From contig DBIW01000040.1 of the NCBI GenBank assembly GCA_002296965.1, positions 1-13,267 on the forward strand: DNA of 13,267 nucleotides, written 5' to 3'. The DNA is from Treponema sp. UBA792. GTDB lineage: Bacteria > Spirochaetota > Spirochaetia > Treponematales > Treponemataceae. The position numbers and the translations under genes are program-made. This document shows positions 1-6,298 of the stretch, piece after piece; position 1 is the first letter of the stretch; each line of letters begins with the position of its first letter. The notes beneath the pieces were generated by a model that was given only the letters and a program-made list of their open reading frames with translations, had not been told where the DNA came from and made no database searches.

Positions 1-218
1 CAGGAAAGTCTTACCAGAACGTCGACAAAATCTATATGTACGGCGGCGACTCCTCAAAGCTGCAGGCTGACATCATGAAGAACGTCACGCAGATAAGCGA
101 GGGCTTGGGCGAATCGCTCGGAATCGACCTGAAATCCATGCTTGCGGGATTCATCGGCGGAAAAGCCGCCGGAAACAGCGGCAGCTCCGGAAAATCCGAT
201 ACCGCGGACGGCAAATAA
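1..218 (+). CDS. Flotillin-like (SPFH family) protein, C-terminal fragment
   Basis: Only the last ~72 codons are in the window; the frame is open at the left edge and ends with TAA at 216-218. The fragment reads NVDKIYMYGGDSSK, then an amphipathic stretch (ISEGLGESLGIDLKSML) and a Gly/Ser/Lys-rich tail. The order of a 'xxVDKI' strand, a Gly-rich turn, an 'SKL' motif and a final short 'LTG/LGIDL' helix is what I know from the C-terminal ends of flotillins, membrane-scaffold proteins with an N-terminal SPFH domain and a coiled-coil middle. Neither of those regions is visible here, so the call rests on this tail alone and is moderate. A strong terminator-like hairpin follows 11 bases after the stop, so this gene ends its own transcription unit and is not joined to rlpA. 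Confidence 0.55.
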   Translation, partial: GKSYQNVDKIYMYGGDSSKLQADIMKNVTQISEGLGESLGIDLKSMLAGFIGGKAAGNSGSSGKSDTADGK

Positions 219-229
219 TAAAAAACGCA

Positions 230-262
230 AAAACGCCGGTACACTTTTTGTGCCGGCGTTTT
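230..262 (+). terminator. Rho-independent terminator after the flotillin-like gene
   Basis: A 13-bp stem pairs 230-242 with 250-262 (core CGCCGG/CCGGCG, one G-T wobble at 240/252) around a 7-base loop containing five T. The stem ends in A4 on the left and T4 on the right, so it could work in both directions; on the plus strand it follows the stop codon of the flotillin-like gene directly. The rest of the 219-334 gap holds no promoter I can support: a CATAAT at 295-300 lacks a properly spaced -35 box. Confidence 0.8.
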
Positions 263-334
263 ACATTGCACAAGGCGCGCACATCGATTTTAGACATAAT
301 GTAAACAGAAAAAAAATCCTTCCGATAAAATAGT

Positions 335-1093
335 ATGAAAAGAATTCTTTCAATTTTTATCACCTTCTGCCTGTGTCTGGGCGGAATTTCCGCAGGCACG
401 CTTTACATGGAAAAGGCGACAGCCTCGTTTTATGCCGAGGACTTCCACGGAAAAAAGACCTCCAGCGGTGAGCCTTTTGACATGAACGCATTAACCTGTG
501 CGAACAAATATCTTCCGTTCGGGACGATACTGAAAGTGACAAATCTTTCCAACGGAAAATCGGTGGAAGTCAGGGTGAACGACAGAGGACCTTTTGTCAC
601 CGACCGGGAAATCGATCTTTCAAAAGCCGCGGCCCAACAGCTCGGCATGATTCAGTCCGGAACCGCAACCGTAAGGATTGAGATTATCAGCAGGCCGGAA
701 CATTCCCTTCTGAGCTTCCAGACAATGCAGAGCGCAAAAAAAATAATGGAACGCAAGACCGGAAAAACAGTTCAAGTTCCGGCAGAAGCGGAATCAGGTC
801 GCACGGAATCAGCCAGCGGCAGAAATAATGAGAATTCCGGAGAAACCGCGGACGGAGAACGCTGGGACATCCAGCTCGGCGCCTTCTCCAGCAGGCACAA
901 TGCGGAAAAACTCGCGCGCAGCCTGCAGAAGGCCGGATTCAAGAACATTGTATTCCAGAAGACAGAAAAAATAATCCGCGTGGTGATACGCGATGTCAGC
1001 TCGGAGAATTTGACCGCGCTTGAATCTGAGCTTGAGGAGAAGGGATTCTCAGAATACACAGTAAGACCACGGACGTTAGGAAGCACAAAATGA
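335..1093 (+). CDS. rlpA: RlpA-like septal ring protein (DPBB + SPOR)
   Basis: 252 residues. Residues 1-20 form a signal peptide ending near ISA; the two Cys in the hydrophobic core do not make a lipobox, so it is probably a secreted periplasmic protein and not a lipoprotein. Residues ~28-117 are a double-psi beta-barrel with the RlpA signatures SGEPFD (44-49), LPFGT (60-64) and VNDRGPF (81-87), followed by [12 protein letters not shown]. Residues ~175-246 are a SPOR domain ([18 protein letters not shown]), which binds glycan strands stripped of stem peptides at division sites. RlpA enzymes cleave such naked glycans. E46 and D83 match known functional acidic residues, but the usual His of the 'AHKTLP' segment is Asn57 here. 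The stop overlaps the next ATG (ATGA at 1090-1093), so the two genes are probably cotranscribed. No clear Shine-Dalgarno precedes the ATG. Confidence 0.92.
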   Translation: MKRILSIFITFCLCLGGISAGTLYMEKATASFYAEDFHGKKTSSGEPFDMNALTCANKYLPFGTILKVTNLSNGKSVEVRVNDRGPFVTDREIDLSKAAAQQLGMIQSGTATVRIEIISRPEHSLLSFQTMQSAKKIMERKTGKTVQVPAEAESGRTESASGRNNENSGETADGERWDIQLGAFSSRHNAEKLARSLQKAGFKNIVFQKTEKIIRVVIRDVSSENLTALESELEEKGFSEYTVRPRTLGSTK

Positions 1094-2418
1094 CAGCAGT
1101 TGATTTCTCAAATATATTCGTAATTGTATTTTTGGCGGGAACGGCCGCAAGCTTCGTGATAAAGCAGACGCTTGAATTCATTGATTTTATGGCACGCAGG
1201 AACAGCCGTGGAAAAATCCCGGAAATTCTCAGGGACATTCCTGCGGCAAAGGAGGCGTTCTCCACCGAAAAACTTGAGCTGATATGCCGGTACGAAAACG
1301 CAAAATATTTTGACTGGATTCCGCAGTCGGTATGCTCGCTGATTCTGACCATTGCGCTTGTGCTTTCAGGTTATTTTCCGTTCCTGTTCAACAAAATCTG
1401 CCTTATAACAGGATTTCCGTCCGGAATTCTGAACACTTTCCTGTGTTTCATCCTTTTCCTGTTTTTTGCCGGACTTCCGGAATCAGTTCTTTCGGTTCCG
1501 TTTGATTTGTATCAGGAATTCGTCACCGAAAAGAAATTCGGATTCAGCAACATGACGCTCGGACTTTGGATAAAAGACCAGCTGAAAGCCTCTGTCCTCT
1601 CGCTTGTGCTGAATTCGATTCTGCTGTTTGCGGCCTCCGTCATGCTTGTAAAATTCAGAAGTTCCTGGTGGCTTGTTCTGGGCATTCTGCTGATTGCGTT
1701 CACGTTTCTGATGCAGCTCATCTACCCGAAACTGATTGCGCCGGCGTTCAACAGATTCTCGCCGATTGAGGAAGGCGAAACCAAGACAAAAATAATGGAA
1801 GTCCTCGGAAAAAGCGGTTTCGTCTCCGACGGAATTTTCGTGATGGACGCGTCAAGAAGAAGCGGACATTCAAACGCATATTTTACAGGATTCGGAAAAT
1901 CAAAGCGGATTGTGCTTTTTGACACGCTCGTAAAAAAGCTCACACCGGACGAGATTGCGGCGGTTCTTGGACATGAGGTCGGACATTACAAGCACAGACA
2001 TATCCTCAAAAAACTTGTCGTGATGATTCCGGTTGAATTCCTGCTGATGTTCGCCCTGTTCAAAATCGCGGGCTCAGTCCAGCTTTACAACGGATTCGGA
2101 TTCTCCTCCATAAATGCGGAAAACATCGCATCGGTGCAGTTCATCGGACTTTTTCTGGCCATGACGCTGTTTAATGCCGTCTCAAAAATCATATCACCGC
2201 TCCTGAAATTCTCATCGCGTAAAAACGAATACGAGGCGGACGCATATTCGGCAAAAATCTGCGGAACTCCGGAATATCTGATTTCCGCACTGATAAAACT
2301 CAACAGCGACAACCTTTCGGAGCTGTTTCCTCCAAAAATCTATGTGTTCTGGAATTTTTCGCATCCGACTCTGACCGAACGTGTCAAGGCACTGAGAAAA
2401 TCTTATGGCCACGCTTAA
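1090..2418 (+). CDS. M48 family (Ste24/CAAX prenyl protease-like) zinc metalloprotease
   Basis: 442 residues, an integral membrane peptidase. The N-terminal half carries several hydrophobic segments and the Ste24-type M48_N region ([18 protein letters not shown], then a [14 protein letters not shown] motif). The catalytic part contains HEVGH at 295-299, giving two zinc-ligand His and the catalytic Glu, and NEYEAD at 379-384, where E380 should be the third zinc ligand. All active-site residues are therefore present. In eukaryotes Ste24 trims prenylated CAAX proteins; bacterial homologues are thought to act in membrane-protein quality control, and the substrate here is unknown. The start overlaps the rlpA stop by 4 bases, with an AGGA 8 bases upstream. 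The final 14 bases overlap the lacI-type gene downstream. Confidence 0.93.
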   Translation: MTAVDFSNIFVIVFLAGTAASFVIKQTLEFIDFMARRNSRGKIPEILRDIPAAKEAFSTEKLELICRYENAKYFDWIPQSVCSLILTIALVLSGYFPFLFNKICLITGFPSGILNTFLCFILFLFFAGLPESVLSVPFDLYQEFVTEKKFGFSNMTLGLWIKDQLKASVLSLVLNSILLFAASVMLVKFRSSWWLVLGILLIAFTFLMQLIYPKLIAPAFNRFSPIEEGETKTKIMEVLGKSGFVSDGIFVMDASRRSGHSNAYFTGFGKSKRIVLFDTLVKKLTPDEIAAVLGHEVGHYKHRHILKKLVVMIPVEFLLMFALFKIAGSVQLYNGFGFSSINAENIASVQFIGLFLAMTLFNAVSKIISPLLKFSSRKNEYEADAYSAKICGTPEYLISALIKLNSDNLSELFPPKIYVFWNFSHPTLTERVKALRKSYGHA

Positions 2419-3442
2419 AGACCTGGCCACGGAATGTGGAGTCTCGACGGCGACAGTCTCGAATGTCCTCAACGGAAAGGAGAATGTTTCCGAGGCGACA
2501 AGGCGGAAAATCATTTCCGCAATAAAAGCGTCCGGTTACAAACCGAATTTCATGGCAAGGGGACTGCGCGCCGCAAAGACAAAAACCGTCGGACTGATTG
2601 TTGAGGACATAACTCTTTTCAGCACGCCAAAAATCGTAGAGGGAATAATGAGCTTCTGCGAGGAGCGCGGCTACAGGACAATTCTGGAAAATCTACGGCT
2701 GTATTCAAAATGGGGAAAAGGATGGTACTCCAGACCGGAATTCTTCCACCTGATGCAGCTTGCGTTCCGGGAGATGATTTCGATAAAAACCGACGGAATC
2801 ATCTATGTAGCAGGGCACGCAAGAAAAATTCCCATGCCGGACGAAGAATTCCCAATTCCGACAGTGCTCGCCTACTCATACAGCGCGAACCCGGGACGGC
2901 AGTTCATCGCAATTGACGACAGAAATTCCGCAAGGACAATGACGGAGCACCTGATTGCAAACGGACACAGGAAAATCGCGCTTATAAAGGGAACCGGGAA
3001 GAACATCCACACGGAGGAACGGCTCGCGGGATTCAAGGATGGACTGGCCGCCCACGGAATCAGCTTTGAAGCGGAGCTTGCGGCAGACGGAAATTGGACG
3101 CGGGAATCAGGATTTGAGGCCGCCGAACGGATTTTTTCCGGGGGAAAAGAATTCTCCGCCTTTTTCTGCATGAACGACGAGATGGCAGCCGGCGTATATG
3201 ATTCATTGCGGAAAAGGAGCCTTGCTCCCGGAGAAGATATTTCCGTCGCAGGATTTGACGGCAGAATATTCTCCGCCTATCTTGAGCCGCCGCTCACGAC
3301 AATGTCAATTCCGCTTGAACAGATAGGACGAAAATCGGCTGAGCTTCTGGTCACCCAAATCGAAAACGCGGATTTTTCCGGAGATAACGACCTTATCCCA
3401 TGCTCCTTGTGCAGCAGAAAATCCGTCCGCAATATAAACTGA
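2405..3442 (+). CDS. LacI family transcriptional regulator
   Basis: 345 residues, full length for the family. Residues 2-24 are the LacI helix-turn-helix ([22 protein letters not shown]), followed by the hinge segment NFMARGLR. The periplasmic-binding-protein-like sensor domain starts at KTVGLIVEDI and includes the family signatures IAIDDRNSARTMTEHLIANGHRKIALI, ERLAGFKDGL, FFCMNDEMAAGV and the C-terminal VAGFDG...PPLTTMSIP. It should bind an operator as a dimer and respond to a sugar or related small molecule; the effector cannot be read from the sequence. Its ATG lies 14 bases inside the protease gene, indicating translational coupling in the rlpA-protease operon. No sugar transporter or glycosidase is adjacent, so its target genes are probably elsewhere or are this operon itself. 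Confidence 0.95.
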   Translation: MATLKDLATECGVSTATVSNVLNGKENVSEATRRKIISAIKASGYKPNFMARGLRAAKTKTVGLIVEDITLFSTPKIVEGIMSFCEERGYRTILENLRLYSKWGKGWYSRPEFFHLMQLAFREMISIKTDGIIYVAGHARKIPMPDEEFPIPTVLAYSYSANPGRQFIAIDDRNSARTMTEHLIANGHRKIALIKGTGKNIHTEERLAGFKDGLAAHGISFEAELAADGNWTRESGFEAAERIFSGGKEFSAFFCMNDEMAAGVYDSLRKRSLAPGEDISVAGFDGRIFSAYLEPPLTTMSIPLEQIGRKSAELLVTQIENADFSGDNDLIPCSLCSRKSVRNIN

Positions 3443-3470
3443 AATTCAACTGACGCCAGACTTTTACGGT

Positions 3471-3503
3471 AAAAAAAAACGGAATCACCATGACGGGATT
3501 CCG
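3471..3503 (-). terminator. Terminator for the tRNA-Ala gene
   Basis: A hairpin pairs 3480-3486 with 3497-3503 (CGGAATC/GATTCCG; two more G-C pairs inside if A3487 is bulged). On the minus strand it is followed at once by nine T (plus-strand A run 3471-3479). It lies 18 bases past the tRNA 3' end. On the plus strand there is no T tract after it, so it is not a good terminator for the lacI-type gene. Confidence 0.8.
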
Positions 3504-3521
3504 ATAAAGGAGAAAAGCTAT

Positions 3522-3595
3522 TGGAGATGATCGGACTTGAACCGACTACCTTTTGAATGCCATTCAAACGCTCTAGCCAGGTGAGCTACACCCCC
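3522..3595 (-). tRNA. tRNA-Ala (anticodon GGC)
   Basis: The minus strand folds into a full cloverleaf: acceptor GGGGGTG with CATCTCC (two G-T wobbles), D arm GCTC/GAGC, anticodon stem TTTGA/TCAAA with loop ATGGCAT, five-base variable loop, and T arm GTCGG/CCGAT with loop TTCAAGT. The anticodon is GGC, which reads GCC. The third acceptor pair is G3-U70, the main identity element of alanine tRNAs, which supports the assignment independently of the anticodon. The discriminator is A73. The bases after it are ATA, so CCA is not encoded and must be added by a CCA-adding enzyme. It has its own promoter and terminator as a single-gene unit. Confidence 0.97.
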
Positions 3596-3610
3596 AAGTA
3601 GTTGCGGATT

Positions 3611-3639
3611 ACTATATCAGAAAACGTTGTTACTGTCAA
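3611..3639 (-). promoter_or_regulatory. Strong sigma-70-type promoter of tRNA-Ala
   Basis: On the minus strand, TTGACA (3634-3639, perfect consensus -35) is followed after 17 bases by TATAGT (3611-3616, 5 of 6 consensus -10). Transcription would start near 3604, about 9 bases before the first base of the mature tRNA. This is the best promoter in the window, as expected for a stable RNA. Confidence 0.88.
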
Positions 3640-3646
3640 TAATCAG

Positions 3647-3675
3647 TTGAATTTTGTCCGTCAAAATCTTATCAT
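3647..3675 (+). promoter_or_regulatory. Promoter of proC
   Basis: TTGAAT (3647-3652) and TATCAT (3670-3675) are separated by 17 bases. Transcription would start near 3682, giving a leader of only about 12 bases that consists almost entirely of the GAGGTG ribosome site (3685-3690) before ATG at 3695. The -35 boxes of this promoter and the divergent tRNA promoter are 7 bases apart. Confidence 0.65.
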
Positions 3676-3694
3676 TGCTGAATCGAGGTGAATC

Positions 3695-4501
3695 ATGTCT
3701 TCAGAAAACACAAGAATTTCATGTATAGGAACAGGCGCAATGGGCGGCGCAATAATGCGTGCCGTCTGCAGGAAGTTCGGAGGAAAGAACATAACCGTTA
3801 CGGACCGCAACTCGGCTCACGGAAAAAAATTCGCGGCAGAAAACGGCTGCATATTCGCCGAATCAAACCTTGAGGCTGCAATAAACGCGGATTTTGTGTT
3901 TCTTGCCGTAAAGCCGAATGTGATTCCTGCCGTGCTTAAGGAAATCCGCGGACGAATTGCTCCGGAAACGGTGGTAATATCGATGGCCGCCGGTGTCCCG
4001 CTTGAAAAACTGAACACATTCGCGCCGGACATCAGATTCATAAGGATAATGCCCAATGTCCCGGCTCAAATCGGACAGGCGATGATTGCGCTCAGCTGCG
4101 GCTCAAACATCTCGGAACCGGAACTTGCGGAAGCAAAAGACATTCTTTCCGCCGCGGGAATCGTCGAACAGGTTCCAGAAACGCTGATGAACTGCGTAAC
4201 GGCGGTCAGCGGATCGACGCCGGCATTCGTGTTCATGTTCATAGAAGCCCTTGCGGATGCCGCGGTAAAATGCGGAATGCCGCGAGCCCAAGCGTATACT
4301 TACGCGGCGCAGACGGTGAAAGGCTCGGCCCAGCTTGTGCTTGAATCAAAAATTCATCCGGCAGTTCTGAAAGATTCAGTCTGCTCGCCGGGCGGAACGA
4401 CAATTGACGGTGTCGCCGCGCTTGAGGAGAACGGATTCAGAAACGCGGTCATAAAAGCAGTAACCGCCGCCTGCGAAAAATCGGCCGCATTGGTAAAATA
4501 A
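3695..4501 (+). CDS. proC: Pyrroline-5-carboxylate reductase
   Basis: 268 residues, normal family length. It catalyses the last step of proline synthesis, NAD(P)H-dependent reduction of pyrroline-5-carboxylate, in the cytosol. The Rossmann nucleotide-binding motif IGTGAMGGA is at 11-19, followed by FVFLAVKPNV (67-76) and RIMPNVPAQIGQAM (117-130). The C-terminal dimerisation/active-site region has the signature CVTAVSGSTPAF (167-178) and KDSVCSPGGTT (226-236) followed by LEENGFRNAV. The usual SGSGPAY/F is SGSTPAF here, a Gly to Thr change. The start is set by GAGGTG four bases upstream. Only one base separates it from the AEC transporter gene. The glutamate kinase and glutamyl-phosphate reductase genes (proB, proA) are not in the window. 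Confidence 0.96.
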   Translation: MSSENTRISCIGTGAMGGAIMRAVCRKFGGKNITVTDRNSAHGKKFAAENGCIFAESNLEAAINADFVFLAVKPNVIPAVLKEIRGRIAPETVVISMAAGVPLEKLNTFAPDIRFIRIMPNVPAQIGQAMIALSCGSNISEPELAEAKDILSAAGIVEQVPETLMNCVTAVSGSTPAFVFMFIEALADAAVKCGMPRAQAYTYAAQTVKGSAQLVLESKIHPAVLKDSVCSPGGTTIDGVAALEENGFRNAVIKAVTAACEKSAALVK

Positions 4502-4502
4502 A

Positions 4503-5441
4503 ATGACAATTCTGGAAACAATCATTCCCGTATTCGTGATGATTGCGCTCGGAAAATTCCTGAGCGCAAAAAAAATTCTTACGCCGGACGGAATTTCATC
4601 CATAAAATCCGTAGCCGTAAACATAATGCTGCCGGTGATGGCGTTCGACTCGCTGATTCACGGCTCCTTCTCAAAAGACTCACTGGTTCTGATTGCGCTG
4701 GAGATTTTCGCGCTGGCCGCCGCCTTCGCCGCTGGATTCCTGCTCAGGAGATTTTTCGACGCGGCAATCCGCAGCTACGTTCCCTACGCAATGACAACCT
4801 ACGAAGGCGGAATGTTCGGGTGGGCGCTGATTTCGCTCCTTGTAGGACAGAAAAATATGTTCTACATAGTCTCAATGGATATTTTCAGCGGAATTTTCGG
4901 ATTTACGGTCACAGCGACCGGCCTGAAACTCATTTCAGGACAAAAAATGACAAGAAACGAAATCATAAAATCAATAGCCACAAATCCGCTTGTGATTGCG
5001 ACAGTGCTCGGATTTGCAGGAGCGGCGGTTCATCTCGGAGAAATCATAGATTCGTCCAAATTCGCCGGACTTTATTCAAAAACAGCGGCCCTGTTCATCC
5101 AGCCTCTGTCGCCGCTGATTCTGCTCTGCATCGGAGCGGGACTTGTCTTTGACAGAAAAATTCTCGCAAAGGGACTCAGGCTTGCCCTGATAAGATACGC
5201 CGTTCAGGGAGCGATTTGCGCCGCCGTCCTTTTTGTGATTTCAAGGACAATCGGTCTGAATTCCGCACTGAAAGTCTCGCTTCTCGTGTATTTTTTCATA
5301 CCGACATCATTTCTGCTGTCAATGTACGCCACGGACAAAAAGGCGGAGGAATTCATATCGGGACTTCTGTCGCTGCAGCTGATAATCTCGCTTCTGATAT
5401 TCAGCCTTGTCAGCATTTACGCCGGCACGCTGACATTCTGA
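4503..5441 (+). CDS. AEC (auxin efflux carrier) family transporter
   Basis: 312 residues, mostly hydrophobic, with roughly ten membrane segments in two halves joined by a polar loop near residues 145-160 (SGQKMTRNEIIKS). The N-terminus (FVMIALGKFLSAKKILTPDGISSIKSVAVNIMLPVMAFDSL) is typical of AEC permeases, with the conserved pattern of an early helix, 'K-x-I-L-T-P-x-G', and a helix broken by 'LP'. The central YEGGMFGWALISLL and NPLVIATVLGF segments also fit. The family includes bacterial malate and other carboxylate or amino-acid carriers; the substrate here cannot be inferred from sequence. It starts one base after the proC stop with no Shine-Dalgarno of its own, so translation is probably coupled. 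It converges on the DUF218 gene, leaving 11 bases between stops and no visible terminator. Confidence 0.9.
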   Translation: MTILETIIPVFVMIALGKFLSAKKILTPDGISSIKSVAVNIMLPVMAFDSLIHGSFSKDSLVLIALEIFALAAAFAAGFLLRRFFDAAIRSYVPYAMTTYEGGMFGWALISLLVGQKNMFYIVSMDIFSGIFGFTVTATGLKLISGQKMTRNEIIKSIATNPLVIATVLGFAGAAVHLGEIIDSSKFAGLYSKTAALFIQPLSPLILLCIGAGLVFDRKILAKGLRLALIRYAVQGAICAAVLFVISRTIGLNSALKVSLLVYFFIPTSFLLSMYATDKKAEEFISGLLSLQLIISLLIFSLVSIYAGTLTF

Positions 5442-5452
5442 AGGAAGAAATC

Positions 5453-6298
5453 TCAGGACAGCGGAGAAGGTTCGCCCGTAAGCAGAATCCGCAGATTCAG
5501 CTTCAGATAGGCGCAGACCTCCCTAAGATAAAGATGAGGAACATACACCGCCGGAATCGAAGAGGCGAATCCGCTTACATCTGAAAATCCCATGCGCGCG
5601 GCCAACCGTTCCGCCCGCGCAAGATGAAAGCGGCTGGTCACTACGGCGATACGGCTGTCCAGAACCTGCTGCCGGCTGATGCCCTCATGCTCAGAAAGAA
5701 CGCCGCAGCTGTTACGGAAATTTTGAATTGTATCAAGAGCCTTGTCCTCAAGAAGAATCCGTTCACCGGCGATGCCGTACTCCACAAGCAGACGCTTTAT
5801 CGCCGGTCCTTCAGGGTAAGGCAGGAATTTCAGCGTTCCTCCGGTGACAACGGCGACAGCCCCCGGATGAAGCTCCAGGTATTCCGCAGCCTTCTCCACC
5901 CGCCGGCGCACAGTCTCCGGAAGCTTTCCGTTGCGGTCAATTCCGCCGCCAAGAACAATAACATAATCACATTCCGTCGAAAGCGAAGCCACATCCGGCG
6001 TCAGGATAAAATAAAGGCTGACAGAAAAAACAAGAATTCCAGCGAAAAAAAGAACGGCCGCGGCAATCCTGATTCCCCGCCCAAGAATTCCGCAGAAGGC
6101 GCAACCTTTTTTCAGCCGCCAGATTCCGGTAAAAATCAGCCAGCTTCCCGGCACAAGCCATACATGAGAAAACGCAGTCAGATTGTCAAGAAATGTTCCG
6201 GGCGACATGATTATCAGAAGCGGATCATACAGACAGACGGCAAATCCTGCGGCAATAAAAATCCATGCAGAAATTTTGAAAAATGAATTGCGGCTCAC
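5453..6298 (-). CDS. DUF218 (YdcF/SanA/ElyC-like) membrane protein
   Basis: 281 residues from a GTG start. Three hydrophobic segments lie at ~8-30, ~43-60 and ~75-99, then a soluble DUF218 domain from ~110: DYVIVLGGGI (111-120), RRRVEKAAEY, VVTGG (150-154), EGPAIKRLLVEYGI, RILLEDKALDTIQN (180-193) and IAVVTSRFHLARAERLA (217-233). These are the hallmark blocks of the family, whose members ElyC and SanA affect envelope integrity in Escherichia coli; the biochemical activity is not well settled. The start is chosen because GGAGG stands seven bases before the GTG, and the GTGA overlaps the hrpB stop. It is the last gene of a three-gene unit with hrpB and a small membrane protein. Confidence 0.9.
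   Translation of the reverse strand: MSRNSFFKISAWIFIAAGFAVCLYDPLLIIMSPGTFLDNLTAFSHVWLVPGSWLIFTGIWRLKKGCAFCGILGRGIRIAAAVLFFAGILVFSVSLYFILTPDVASLSTECDYVIVLGGGIDRNGKLPETVRRRVEKAAEYLELHPGAVAVVTGGTLKFLPYPEGPAIKRLLVEYGIAGERILLEDKALDTIQNFRNSCGVLSEHEGISRQQVLDSRIAVVTSRFHLARAERLAARMGFSDVSGFASSIPAVYVPHLYLREVCAYLKLNLRILLTGEPSPLS

Noticed and set aside
266..300. TTGCAC and CATAAT as a promoter for rlpA
   Set aside because: The spacing is 23 bases, too long for a sigma-70 promoter; no better pair was found before rlpA.
3480..3503. Hairpin considered as the terminator of the lacI-type gene
   Set aside because: On the plus strand no T tract follows; the T run is on the minus side, which fits the tRNA gene.
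5624..6286. 220-codon open frame on the plus strand opposite the DUF218 gene
   Set aside because: It is rich in Arg, Lys and Asn with no domain pattern, and lies fully antisense to a gene with clear family motifs.
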